DNA of 54,091 nucleotides from an uncultured Erysipelotrichaceae bacterium (GCA_948439995.1 CAOJNP010000006.1:1-54091), one strand, 5' to 3'. Positions 8,701 through 17,586 are shown, counted from the first letter of the stretch. Notes: generated by a model from the sequence alone, not told the origin. Program-made: numbers and translations.

Positions 8701-8756
8701 GTTTTTCACCTCTAGTATAAAGTATGAAAAAACAAAAAATGAGTGAAAATTACCTA

Positions 8757-9815
8757 TTAAATTCCTTTCAGAATAATTTTAAATAATGTTACAATTTTTT
8801 TTCTTGTTTCACTTTCAATATTAGAAATTTCCTTTACCAAAGAAATAGCCTGATTTATTTTAGGTATTTTTATTTGTGATGTATCTGTGATTCCTAATTT
8901 AGCAAAAATATCAAAAATAATTTCTATCATTTTATTACGTTCCTCTTCTTTTAAAGAAGAAATAAATTCCACATTTGATTTTTCTAAGCTTTTACTTCTT
9001 GCTGTTAAATTACTAGCAATAAATATTACTCCAAACAATTCCCATGTAAAAGGGTCATGTTGCCATAAACCTACTGTATTACTTTTTACTACTTGATAAT
9101 TTTTTGAATGCATGAGTAACATTCCAATTGTTGAATCATTTGGGACAAACATTTTTAATTTTGTCTCCATTCTTCGAAATGAAACTGAATTATATTGTTT
9201 TCCACGAAATCCTGGACCATCAAAATTATAAACATGTTTTATCTTCATTCGAATTCTTGTACTTGCTAACATAGAAGCTGTCATAGCAAGATTTCCGCCT
9301 TTGGAATGGCCACCCACTATAACAGTATTATCAAAAATTCCAATGGTATCATTCAAATATTGAATTGCAAATTTCTGAGCAGGGACTGGAAAAATACTTG
9401 TAAGTAAAAAATCCTCTTTCCATCCAATGATTGAAGTATCTGTTCCTTCAAAGGCCACATAAACCATTCCATGAAATCGTAATGTAAAAGCACAAAATTG
9501 CTTTTCTTCATCTACAGTTTTAGTATAAAAATACATTTTAATATTCGCATAACGTTTGGCTTCTTTTAAAGAATCGATTAATTCAAAAACTTCATGAATA
9601 AATTTTGGCGATTTCTTTTTCTCAAAATTATACTTTTTTAAAAATAAGCGCATAGCATCTGAAAACAAAATATATTTTCCTTTCTCAGAAGGAATAACAT
9701 GTTCAAAATCAGCGTAGACAATTTGAGCAAAAATTAAACTATCAATATCATTAAATGGAATATCTTGAAAAGATAAATTTTTATAATATTTAACATAATC
9801 TTTTACAGTCGCCAT
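8757..9815 (-). CDS. Mbeg1-like (DUF2974) alpha/beta hydrolase
   Basis: A 352-residue protein of the DUF2974 group, lipase-like alpha/beta hydrolases of unknown substrate. The nucleophile elbow is GGHSKGGNLA (about 167-176), preceded by VYVAFEGTDTSIIGWKEDF, the oxyanion region of lipase class 3 relatives, and followed by VYNFDGPGF with the conserved Asp. No signal peptide is visible, so it is probably cytosolic. Length is normal. The gene stands between the truncated amidase and rel, 58 bases from the latter's end, and could be read from the rel promoter. Confidence 0.82.
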   Translation of the reverse strand: MATVKDYVKYYKNLSFQDIPFNDIDSLIFAQIVYADFEHVIPSEKGKYILFSDAMRLFLKKYNFEKKKSPKFIHEVFELIDSLKEAKRYANIKMYFYTKTVDEEKQFCAFTLRFHGMVYVAFEGTDTSIIGWKEDFLLTSIFPVPAQKFAIQYLNDTIGIFDNTVIVGGHSKGGNLAMTASMLASTRIRMKIKHVYNFDGPGFRGKQYNSVSFRRMETKLKMFVPNDSTIGMLLMHSKNYQVVKSNTVGLWQHDPFTWELFGVIFIASNLTARSKSLEKSNVEFISSLKEEERNKMIEIIFDIFAKLGITDTSQIKIPKINQAISLVKEISNIESETRKKIVTLFKIILKGI

Positions 9816-9873
9816 AATATCACATCCTAATATATTTTATCACAAGAGAAAAAAAAGAACATTATTTCTAATA

Positions 9874-11334
9874 CTATTCTTCTTCTTTTTCTTTTTTCTT
9901 AAAAAATTCACTGATTTTTCTCTTTGCTAAATTAGTTCGGCACATTCCAATATATTCTTCTTTTGGACCTTCAATTGATTCATTTGTTATAATTTTTACA
10001 ATATCATTATTTTTTAATTTTCGATCAAAGCTAGCTACAGAAGCATTGACAATAGCCATTTCCATTTTATTTCCAATATCACTATGAATTTTATAAGCAA
10101 AATCAATTGGAGTACTACCACTTGGAAGCTCCAGTACCTCACCCATAGGAGTATAAACATAAATCATATTTGTAAAAATATCATTTTTAGCTTCTTCCAT
10201 AAATTCTTTTGTAGAATTTGCATGAGTATTTGCTTCCACTAATGCTTTAAAAAACTGGAATTTATTATGAAGTTCTTCATTCATAACAACATTTGGAGAA
10301 TCCCAATAATATGGCAATCCTAATTCTGAGATTTCATTCATTTCTTCGGTACGAATTTGAAACTGAATTAATTTTCCATTTTCACCAAAAACAGACGTAT
10401 GAATACTACGATACATAGTTGTTTTAGGCTTTGCAATCAAATCTTTAAGCAATTGATTAAAAGGGGGATATAAGCTATGAATTAAACCTAAAACTTGATA
10501 ACAAATAGGAATTTCTTTTACAATAATTTGAATGGCCCACAAATCATGAATTTCAGATATTTTTAATCCTTCACATGATTTTTTATAAACTCCATAAATA
10601 TTTTTTGTTCGATAAGTAATACGAAAATCAATATGATTTTGTTCTAACAATTGCGTTACCGATTGAACTATTTTAATAACTTCTTCTCTTGTTTCTTCAA
10701 TATATTCTTCTAAATCATGTTTTGTTAATGAATATTTTTCCAAATCAATATATCGAAAACACAAATCTTCTAATTCATTTTTAAATCGATAACTTCCTAA
10801 ATAATAGGCAATTGGTACGTAAAAATCCATGGTTTCTTGAGCAATCGCTTTTTGACGATCTTCTGTTTTATACTCAAGCGTTCTCATATTATGAAGACGA
10901 TCTGCTAATTTAATTAAAATAATTCGAATGTCTTCTGACATTCCATTTAAAATTTTACCTTGATTTTCTATAGATCCTTCTTCACGAGAAGAAAAAACTA
11001 CACCTTTAATTTTTGTAACCCCTTCCACCAACATAGCTACTTCTTCTCCGAAATTAGATACAATATCATCTTTAGTACATTCTGTATCTTCCAAAGTATC
11101 ATGTAATAATGCAGCAGAAATAGTATTCATATCTGCACGTGCAAAATTAGTTAAAATATATGCTACTGATAAAGGATGTACGATATAAGGTTCTCCACTT
11201 TTCCGTTTCTGATTTTGATGCAAAATACTTGCAAATTGATAAGCTTTACGAACAAATTCTAAATCAGACAGATTATTATGGTATAAACGAATAGAAGATA
11301 ATAAATCATCTATCGTAATCGTACTTAGGGTCAT
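9874..11334 (-). CDS. rel: Short Rel/SpoT (p)ppGpp protein, synthetase site probably dead
   Basis: Rel proteins make and break the alarmone (p)ppGpp. The 486 residues contain the HD hydrolase (about 25-155), the synthetase-type domain (about 235-345) and a TGS domain (about 388-450). The usual C-terminal helical, zinc-finger and ACT domains (about 250 residues) are absent. All hydrolase residues are present: H53, H78-D79, E82-D83, D145, N149. In the synthetase fold the motif EVQIRT reads QFQIRT (Q324 in place of the catalytic Glu) and AIR reads AIQ (Q269); D264 and Y308 remain. I infer a (p)ppGpp hydrolase with little or no synthesis. The start has GAGGTGA upstream. Confidence 0.9.
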   Translation of the reverse strand: MTLSTITIDDLLSSIRLYHNNLSDLEFVRKAYQFASILHQNQKRKSGEPYIVHPLSVAYILTNFARADMNTISAALLHDTLEDTECTKDDIVSNFGEEVAMLVEGVTKIKGVVFSSREEGSIENQGKILNGMSEDIRIILIKLADRLHNMRTLEYKTEDRQKAIAQETMDFYVPIAYYLGSYRFKNELEDLCFRYIDLEKYSLTKHDLEEYIEETREEVIKIVQSVTQLLEQNHIDFRITYRTKNIYGVYKKSCEGLKISEIHDLWAIQIIVKEIPICYQVLGLIHSLYPPFNQLLKDLIAKPKTTMYRSIHTSVFGENGKLIQFQIRTEEMNEISELGLPYYWDSPNVVMNEELHNKFQFFKALVEANTHANSTKEFMEEAKNDIFTNMIYVYTPMGEVLELPSGSTPIDFAYKIHSDIGNKMEMAIVNASVASFDRKLKNNDIVKIITNESIEGPKEEYIGMCRTNLAKRKISEFFKKKEKEEE

Positions 11335-11362
11335 AAACTCACCTCATTTGTTATTTTAAATG

Positions 11363-11391
11363 AACATAACAAACGGATTAATTTTTGTCAA
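11363..11391 (-). promoter_or_regulatory. Sigma-A promoter of rel
   Basis: Minus strand TTGACA (11391-11386), 17-base spacer, TATGTT (11368-11363); the ribosome binding site GAGGTGA and ATG 11334 follow. The -35 abuts the T-run of the htrA terminator. Confidence 0.7.
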
Positions 11392-11392
11392 C

Positions 11393-11417
11393 AAAAAAAA
11401 CCAATCAAAATGATTAG
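11393..11417 (-). terminator. Terminator of htrA
   Basis: CTAATCA / TTT / TGATTGG stem on the minus strand (11417-11401) followed by eight Ts. The stem overlaps the htrA stop codon. Confidence 0.8.
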
Positions 11418-12517
11418 TCTTTACTAGCAATACTTAATTTAATTGAAACTTCCTTTTCTTCTCCATCTCGATAAATTGTTACTCCTATTTCATCTCCAAT
11501 ACTATGTTGATACAATAAATATCTTAAATGAGCTAATGTTGGAATTTCCTCTGAATCCATTTTTATAATGATGTCTCCTGCCTCAATTCCCGCTTGCGCA
11601 GCAGGACTACCTTCTTCCACTTTAGAAATATATACACCTTGATTAATAGGAAGTGAATTTAATTTTGGATACAGTGCATATTGAGCATCACTTAAATTAG
11701 CCATAGAAACTCCTAAATAAGGACGTTCAATTTTTTCTCCTTTAACAATTTTATGAGCATATTCCATTGCTGTTTCAATTGGAATTGCAAAACCCATACC
11801 TTCTACTCCAGAATTTACTAATTTTAATGACGTAATACCAATTACTTCTCCATTTCCATTAGATAAAGGACCTCCACTATTACCAGAATTAATAGCAGCA
11901 TCTGTTTGTAAAACACTCATAACCCAATCTGTAGTTTTAGAATTTGACAACGAAACACTTACCAATCGATTCTTTCCTGAAACAATTCCTCTTGTTACAG
12001 TTCCAGAATAAGTAGAAGCATCCAATGGTGCTCCAACAGCAAACACAGTATCTCCCACACGAATATCTTCACTACTTCCAATACTTGCAACTTTCACAGA
12101 ATCCGTTGTAGAAATGCGTAAAATTGCAATATCAGCATATTTATCACTTCCAACAATTTCTACTTTTTCGGAATGTCCATCTGTAAATTGGGCATATACA
12201 TCATCACCACTTTCAATTACATGATGATTAGTTAAAATATGTGCTTTATCTCCATCTGTCTCATAAACAAAACCAGTTCCTGTAGAATACAATTCTTTAT
12301 TTTTATATGTTTTTACTACCACAACTGCATCATATATTTTATCGACAGCTTCTGCAATTCCAGTATCATTTATATTAACATTTTTGGTTTCTACCGTCTC
12401 AGTAATAACTTTTTGAAAAGTATCTGGAGAAAAATACATCCATCCAAAAAATAATCCTACTCCAAAAAGCGCTGAAATCATACACATTCCAATATTTTTC
12501 CAAGTTTCATTTTTCAT
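11414..12517 (-). CDS. htrA: HtrA/DegP-like membrane serine protease with PDZ domain
   Basis: A 367-residue S1C protease for quality control of exported proteins. Residues about 8-28 form one membrane anchor, placing the protease outside the cell. The trypsin-like domain carries the triad H99 (TNHHVIE), D129 (ADIAIL) and S214 (GNSGGP). A PDZ domain occupies about 268-360 (GVYISKVEEGSPAAQAGIEAGD, split at the Gly loop). Length and motifs are normal for YyxA/YkdA relatives. The gene starts one base after the stop of the Abi_2 gene, and no promoter is visible between them, so the two are probably co-expressed from the promoter near 13470. Confidence 0.95.
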   Translation of the reverse strand: MKNETWKNIGMCMISALFGVGLFFGWMYFSPDTFQKVITETVETKNVNINDTGIAEAVDKIYDAVVVVKTYKNKELYSTGTGFVYETDGDKAHILTNHHVIESGDDVYAQFTDGHSEKVEIVGSDKYADIAILRISTTDSVKVASIGSSEDIRVGDTVFAVGAPLDASTYSGTVTRGIVSGKNRLVSVSLSNSKTTDWVMSVLQTDAAINSGNSGGPLSNGNGEVIGITSLKLVNSGVEGMGFAIPIETAMEYAHKIVKGEKIERPYLGVSMANLSDAQYALYPKLNSLPINQGVYISKVEEGSPAAQAGIEAGDIIIKMDSEEIPTLAHLRYLLYQHSIGDEIGVTIYRDGEEKEVSIKLSIASKD

Positions 12518-12518
12518 T

Positions 12519-13445
12519 TTAAAACCTCACAATCTCTTTATAATTCATTGGAAATCCCATATAATCTAATACTTTTTCAATTGTTATAGATTTTAATTTA
12601 CTTGATAATAAATTAATTTCATAATCTAAATTTTCCATCAAAAGATAAAAATCATCAGATCGTAACAATTTTTTTAAAATAATAACCAAAGCATATAAAT
12701 CATCTTTTCCATAAATATATTCACCATCCGTTTTAGGTATTTCTAATCTACTATGGTAAATTGTATCCGGAATTGGTCTTTGCGCTTTATGATCATATAA
12801 TAAATCCTCATGAGCACATAAATTTCGATAATTCGCTAGTATTGGTAACCAAATCAATAAATCTTCAGATTTTACATGAAAAAACTCTGCAATACTTTTT
12901 TGATCTTCTAATTTTAATATGGAATATAATTCCCCAATAATACCAAAAGATAAAATTTTTACCACTATCCATAACGGAATATAACCATATTTTTCAATAT
13001 AATGTTGCGTTGCTTGATGAGAGCTTCCATTTACCCTAATTTGACGATTTAATTTTTTTAATAAATCATTTACTTGTTTTTTCCGATTTGCATCTCGAAC
13101 AAAATTTTTCGGATTTAAGTATTGTTCTTCTTTAATACCATAATGCATGGATACTTCATATGCTAAAATACTTTTAATATTATTTTCAATAATTAATAAA
13201 TTCTTAAAAATAATGTTTCGAATATGACGATCAAAGTAAAAAACAGAATAAAGTTCATTAAAAGTGGTACCCTTAATAAAGATACGATTTGTATTATTTT
13301 CTAAAAATAAGTGTCGATATCCACTTAAGAAAAAATAATTTTCACGTAACAATATTTCTTTAGCATAATCTTCATCTGGAATAATGAGACCTTTACTTTG
13401 TAATATTTTAATCTGCTCATCTAAGGTTTTAAATATTTTCTCCAT
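12519..13445 (-). CDS. Abi_2 (AbiD/AbiF-like) HEPN protein
   Basis: A 308-residue member of the Abi_2 family, related to lactococcal AbiD/AbiF abortive-infection proteins. Family landmarks: the N-terminal DEQIKILQSKGL, ENYFFLSGYRHLF (about 35-47) and FYFDRHIRNII (about 69-79). Near the C-terminus NYRNLCAHED contains a complete HEPN RNase motif RxxxxH (R207, H212). By family knowledge it may cut RNA on phage attack; Abi_2 relatives have also been found as CRISPR effector ancestors. It is first in an operon with htrA, with an extended -10 promoter upstream and a GGGGTGA ribosome binding site. Confidence 0.88.
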   Translation of the reverse strand: MEKIFKTLDEQIKILQSKGLIIPDEDYAKEILLRENYFFLSGYRHLFLENNTNRIFIKGTTFNELYSVFYFDRHIRNIIFKNLLIIENNIKSILAYEVSMHYGIKEEQYLNPKNFVRDANRKKQVNDLLKKLNRQIRVNGSSHQATQHYIEKYGYIPLWIVVKILSFGIIGELYSILKLEDQKSIAEFFHVKSEDLLIWLPILANYRNLCAHEDLLYDHKAQRPIPDTIYHSRLEIPKTDGEYIYGKDDLYALVIILKKLLRSDDFYLLMENLDYEINLLSSKLKSITIEKVLDYMGFPMNYKEIVRF

Positions 13446-13468
13446 ACTGTCACCCCATATGATACAAA

Positions 13469-13474
13469 ATTATA
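13469..13474 (-). promoter_or_regulatory. Extended -10 promoter of abi_2-htrA
   Basis: Minus strand TGATATAAT (TGn plus perfect TATAAT at 13474-13469) 24 bases before the Abi_2 ATG. No good -35 is seen, which fits an extended -10 promoter. Confidence 0.6.
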
Positions 13475-13517
13475 TCACAAAGCTCATTATCATTCTATAT
13501 TTTTTCAGTGAATCTTA

Positions 13518-13526
13518 TGTTATAAT
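13518..13526 (+). promoter_or_regulatory. Extended -10 promoter of the phospholipase-like gene
   Basis: TGTTATAAT (TGn plus TATAAT at 13521-13526), 23 bases before the ATG at 13549; divergent from the abi_2 promoter. The -35 is poor. Confidence 0.6.
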
Positions 13527-13548
13527 TTTGTGAAAGGTTGGTGAAAAA

Positions 13549-14550
13549 ATGCCATCGATTGTAACTCATTATTTATTTTCAGAAGAAGTAAAAAATTCTT
13601 TGCCCAATAATATTCAACAAAAATTAACTCATTCAAACAATCTTTATCATATTTTTGCTCAAAGCTTTGACAATCTTTTTTATTATAATTTGTTGAATTT
13701 AAAAAGTGGCAAAAAAATTAGAAATTTTGGAAATACAGCTCAAAGAGAAAAAATAAATGAATATTTTAAAAATATAATTTTGTCTTTAAAAGAATTAAAA
13801 ATGGAACAAAATCAAGATGCTTTAGCTTATTTATATGGTTCTTTAACGCATTATGTATTAGACAGTATATGCCATCCTTTTATCATTTATCAAGCTGGAT
13901 GGATAGATAATGAAAACCCAAATTACGAATATCGAGGAAATCATGAAAAGATAGAAGTTTCAATTGATGCAATTTACTGGCAAGAAAAGAATAATAGACC
14001 ACTATATAAAGAAAGTTTAACTAATTTACTACTTCCAAATATAAATTTTTCAAAAGATTTAATGAACCTAATAGGTTTAACGTATAACAAAACTTTTCAA
14101 ATGGAAAACATGGGAAAGATTTATGAAACTTGTGTGAAACAAGGAAATATGATAATAAAATTTTTTGTGACAGATCATTTTGGTATCAAAAAAATATTAT
14201 ATAAAATATTTGATGCGATATTTCAAAAAAATTTTTTAAAATATCAATATCTAAGCTTTTATCAAAAAAAGAAACAAGAAGAATATTTAAATCGAAATCA
14301 TGACGAATGGTGTAATCCTGTCAATAATAAATTAAGAAGCATCGAATCTTTTGATGATTTATATCAAAAAGCTTTAAAAGAATGCTTAAATTTATTTTAT
14401 TTAACTGATCAAGTTTTGCAAAACAAACTGGATTTAGATACATATCTTCAATTCTTAGGTGATAAGTCTTATACAACAGGATTAGATTGGAAAGAACCAT
14501 CCAAAATGCGATTTTTTAAAAAGAATAGTCACGGATCGCCTCAGCAATAA
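13549..14550 (+). CDS. Zinc-dependent phospholipase C family protein
   Basis: A 333-residue protein of the Zn-dependent phospholipase C (PF00882-like) group. N-terminal MPSIVTHYLFSEEV supplies the first His, and AYLYGSLTHYVLDSICHPFI (about 97-116) is the diagnostic His-rich helix. RGNHEKIEVSIDAIYW follows with another His and acidic residues. No signal peptide is visible, unlike secreted toxins, and cytosolic relatives of unknown substrate are common in Bacillota. It is the only intact gene between the left edge and oriC on the plus strand, so it opposes replication. Its last 35 bases overlap the converging amidase gene. Confidence 0.8.
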   Translation: MPSIVTHYLFSEEVKNSLPNNIQQKLTHSNNLYHIFAQSFDNLFYYNLLNLKSGKKIRNFGNTAQREKINEYFKNIILSLKELKMEQNQDALAYLYGSLTHYVLDSICHPFIIYQAGWIDNENPNYEYRGNHEKIEVSIDAIYWQEKNNRPLYKESLTNLLLPNINFSKDLMNLIGLTYNKTFQMENMGKIYETCVKQGNMIIKFFVTDHFGIKKILYKIFDAIFQKNFLKYQYLSFYQKKKQEEYLNRNHDEWCNPVNNKLRSIESFDDLYQKALKECLNLFYLTDQVLQNKLDLDTYLQFLGDKSYTTGLDWKEPSKMRFFKKNSHGSPQQ

Positions 14551-15175
14551 AAGAAGCGATTTTTTTTTGATAACTTTCTGTAATCAAGAGTTTTTTCTCT
14601 TGATAATTCGATAAAAAACCACATTCAATTAATACACCATTTACATTTAATTTAGAATACATATAAGTTGAAGCAGGTATTTTTTTAATTTCCCTTGTTC
14701 CATTTAATTTTTGATTTAAATAATCTTGAATATGATTTGCCAATTTTTTACTATTTTCACTTTTTCGATTATAAAATATTTGAGGGCCATAATATTTTTT
14801 ATCATTTAAAACATTCAAATGTATCGATAAATATAAATCTGCCTTACTTTCATTAATCTTTTTAATTCGATGATCAAAATCACTTTTTTTTCGATAACTT
14901 ACATTTGGTGCACCAAGATCATAATCTCCATCTCTTGTCATATAAACAACTGCTCCATACTTTGTTAATTCCTCTTTTAAAAATTGAGATATATTTAAAT
15001 TAATATTTTTTTCTAAAATATCACCTACAACGCTTCCCGGATCCACTCCACCATGACCAGGATCTAGAAAAATAACTTTCCCACTTAAAGGCTGATTTGC
15101 AGATACGGTTGGAAATGTTAAAAGAATCGCAAAACAAAAAAAGAGAAAACAAGTTACAATATCATATTTTTTCAT
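14516..15175 (-). CDS. cwlD: N-acetylmuramoyl-L-alanine amidase, CwlD-like
   Basis: A 219-residue Amidase_3. Residues about 6-26 are a signal/anchor. Zinc ligands are the His in FLDPGHGGVDPG, the Glu in DILEKNINLNIS and the His in LYLSIHLNV; the catalytic Glu is in VLIECGFLSN. In spore formers CwlD removes peptides from muramic acid so that cortex muramic lactam can form, and the size and single domain fit it. Its N-terminus lacks a clear Shine-Dalgarno site. A sigma-E-like promoter may lie immediately upstream. A truncated relative lies at 8386-8700. A housekeeping autolysin is the alternative. Confidence 0.85.
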   Translation of the reverse strand: MKKYDIVTCFLFFCFAILLTFPTVSANQPLSGKVIFLDPGHGGVDPGSVVGDILEKNINLNISQFLKEELTKYGAVVYMTRDGDYDLGAPNVSYRKKSDFDHRIKKINESKADLYLSIHLNVLNDKKYYGPQIFYNRKSENSKKLANHIQDYLNQKLNGTREIKKIPASTYMYSKLNVNGVLIECGFLSNYQEKKLLITESYQKKIASFIAEAIRDYSF

Positions 15176-15181
15176 AATTAA

Positions 15182-15209
15182 TAATTATGTCAAAATAAGA
15201 AAAATATGA
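15182..15209 (-). promoter_or_regulatory. Possible sigma-E-like promoter of cwlD
   Basis: Minus strand TCATATT (15209-15203), 13-base spacer, CATAATTA (15189-15182). It resembles sigma-E sites but the spacer is one base short and it lies so close to the ATG that the mRNA would be nearly leaderless. The remaining gap up to 15454 is AT-rich and I see nothing else in it. Confidence 0.25.
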
Positions 15210-15454
15210 AACAAGTTTCTCTTTTTTCAATTGAAATTTTTAATTCTTATATAAAACTCTAAAATTTATCGTAATATCCAAAACTTTAAATAAAAAATAC
15301 CATTATAATACTTAATAATTTTATACTTCCATAATTTCTTTCTTTAAAATAGATATTTAAAAAATAACTCTTTAATAATCTAAATATATGTAATCCTTTA
15401 TTGTAATATTTATAATCTATTTTATAAAATCATAGAAATTTAGAATAAAAATGT

Positions 15455-15967
15455 TTAATAATTGGGATTTTTTATCCGATAAAATATTTCATTGTCACGA
15501 ATATCATCCGATTTATTTGTATTAGAAATTAAAAATACTTCAATATCTTTCTTATAAGACTCCATAACATCTAATTTTTTTATTTTTTTTAAGTTTTCTT
15601 CATTATCATTTATCATAAATACTTTTGGTCCATTCTTTGTCATTAAAAAATATACAATTTTTTTTAAAAAATAAGATTCTAAATCACATATTATATATTG
15701 TGGATTTTCTTCTAATCCTTTTACAACATCTAATATTCTTTTTCGATACACAATCGGAAAATTTTTTAATAAAAATTTTTCCGTAAAATCTTTCACTTGA
15801 CCAATATAATAATATCCATTTTCTTCTTCACTTTTAAGACCAATAGAAAAAAGAACTTCATCATCTTGTAAAAAACTTTTTAAAATTTTAATATCTTCTT
15901 CAGAATAAATTGGTAAAATAAAATTTTTACTGGGAATTTCAAAAAATAAAGTTTTACGAAATTTCAT
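15455..15967 (-). CDS. Hypothetical protein, 170 residues
   Basis: I do not recognise this family. The protein is soluble, has no signal peptide or membrane segment, is rich in Lys, Ile and Phe, and contains mixed alpha/beta stretches (YYYIGQVKDF, PKVFMINDNE, DIEVFLISNT). A GGTGAGGAT ribosome binding site lies just before ATG 15967. It stands alone between cwlD and the ABC-F pseudogene; codon use looks like the neighbours, so it is likely a real gene. Confidence 0.55.
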   Translation of the reverse strand: MKFRKTLFFEIPSKNFILPIYSEEDIKILKSFLQDDEVLFSIGLKSEEENGYYYIGQVKDFTEKFLLKNFPIVYRKRILDVVKGLEENPQYIICDLESYFLKKIVYFLMTKNGPKVFMINDNEENLKKIKKLDVMESYKKDIEVFLISNTNKSDDIRDNEIFYRIKNPNY

Positions 15968-16022
15968 ATCCTCACCTATTTAAATGGTAACACAATTCTA
16001 AATATTACGAAAGAATAAAAAA

Positions 16023-17522
16023 TTATTTTTCTTTTGAAAAGCCATTTTCATTCAAAATATAAACTTCATCCATTACTTCTTCAATGTATTTTCGATCATG
16101 TGATACACTAATAATCGTCCCTCCAAATTCTCTTAATACTTTTCTTATTACTGGATTTGTTAATGGACTAACATTTCTTGTGGGTTCATCTAAAATTAAG
16201 ACATTACAATGATCTAAAACTAATTTGATTAAAATTAACTTTGCTTTTGTTCCATTACTTAAATCTTCTATTTTTCCAGCAACTTCATTTTTAGTAAAAT
16301 TCATATTTGCTGAATACTTTCGTGCTAATGTTGTATCTTCTTTTTGTTTGGAAGTAATAAAATCCAAAGTAGTTTCAAAACTTCCTAAAATTTCATCATA
16401 AAATTATGGCATATAACCAACAACGATATCTTTTCTATTTTTTAATTTTTCATAAATATATTTCAATAACGTTGTTTTTCCTATTCCGTTTTTACCAATA
16501 ATACATAAATGCGTACTTCCTGTAATATTCAATTTAATATCTTTTGATAAAATTTTATTATCTATTTTTAAAATAGGTATATCTAAATTAATTATAATTT
16601 TATTACTTGGAATGGTTACTTTTTCAAATTGAAAAAAAATACTTTCCTCAACTTCTGGGATTTGAGTTAATTCCCAATCATTTAATTTTTTTTCTTGCGA
16701 TTTTAACGAATGCATTTTCTTTTTTAATACTTTAGCTCCATGAGGATCTTTTCTAGATATAGTATTTTGTTGATATTCCACCGTTTGCAAAATTCGATTT
16801 AACTTTTCTTCTTGTTTCGTATATTTTCTTTGTTCCAATTTTGCTTCTTTAAATTGTTTTATGATAGCATTCATCCTTGTATTAATATAAGTGTCATAAT
16901 CAATTTTTAAAATAGTATGTCTACACTCAGTCTTTTTTTTAATTTGTTCTAAATGAAGTATCATATTAGCAGTTTTTGATAATAATGTTTCATCATGAGA
17001 TACATATACAATTGGCTTATTGGTTTTTAAAAAAAATTCTTCTAACCATTCTAATGTTTCGATATCTAAATCATTCGTAGGTTCATCTAAAAATAAAATA
17101 TCATAATCATTTAATAATAGTTTTAATATACCAATTTTAACTTTTTCTCCTCCAGATAAAATATTCATGTTTTGATTTAAAATCACATCTTCTAATTGAA
17201 ATAATTCAAGAAAATGATACAAAGAACGAATTTTATTATAATATTCCTCTTGATTTAAAAACAAATAATCAAATACAGTTTCGTGTAATTGCTCTTTACT
17301 GAATGATTGACCTAAATAACCGATTGTATTTCCTTTTAATTGTATTGACCCTGTTATTTTCGAATAATCGCAAAATCCCAGCAAAGACTTTAATAAAGTT
17401 GATTTTCCGTTTCCTTCTTCTCCAATAATAGCCAATTTATCGCCTTAATTTAAAGTAAAAGATAAAGAGCGAACAAAATATTTTGTAGATATCATAATAT
17501 CTACATTTTTTACTTCAAACAT
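16023..17522 (-). pseudogene. ABC-F ribosome-protection-type gene with two nonsense codons
   Basis: One continuous 500-codon frame from ATG 17522 encodes a two-cassette ABC-F protein without membrane domains, the type that frees ribosomes from antibiotics. Cassette 1 has GEEGNGKSTLLK, LSGGEKVKIG and LFLDEPTNDLD; a charged linker follows; cassette 2 has GKNGIGKTTLLK, LSNGTKAK and LILDEPTRNVSP. TAA codons interrupt it at 17447-17445 (residue 26, where Lys is expected before GDKLAIIG) and at about 16407-16405 (after VGYMP, where Gln is expected). No frameshift is present, so the damage is two point changes. The second signature has Asn for Gly. The gene keeps GGAGG at its start and an attenuator leader. 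Partial products could be made from internal TTG codons. Confidence 0.88.
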
Positions 17523-17523
17523 A

Positions 17524-17562
17524 TTATGCCTCCTTAATTTGGCATAAATAAAGTTTTATGCC
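17524..17562 (-). promoter_or_regulatory. Translational attenuator: competing hairpins before the ABC-F gene
   Basis: Three complementary segments lie in order on the minus strand: GGCATAAA (17562-17555), TTTATGCC (17548-17541) and GGCATAA (17530-17524). The middle one can pair with the first, leaving the Shine-Dalgarno GGAGG (17533-17529) free, or with the third, which masks GGAGG and the spacer before ATG 17522. A 7-codon leader ORF ends just before the first segment. This is the layout of antibiotic-inducible attenuators such as that of ermC. The switch is inferred from sequence pairing. Confidence 0.7.
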
Positions 17563-17586
17563 TTACTTCTTTTTAAAATAAATCAT
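17563..17586 (-). CDS. Leader peptide MIYFKKK of ABC-F attenuator
   Basis: ATG 17586-17584 encodes MIYFKKK and stops with TAA at 17565-17563. AGAAGGTGA lies at good spacing upstream, as strong as for real genes here. Its stop is adjacent to the first hairpin arm, so a stalled ribosome would cover that arm and change the pairing downstream. Leader peptides of this size precede many inducible macrolide, lincosamide and pleuromutilin resistance genes. Confidence 0.6.
   Translation of the reverse strand: MIYFKKK

Noticed and set aside
15176-15454. Possible small RNA or gene between cwlD and the 170-residue protein
   Set aside because: Only AT-rich sequence with no stable hairpin, start signal or T-run pattern that stands out.
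16023-17522. TAA read as an amino acid (altered genetic code)
   Set aside because: Many intact genes here end normally at TAA (for example rpmH and the leader ORF), so the two TAA codons in the ABC-F frame are nonsense mutations.
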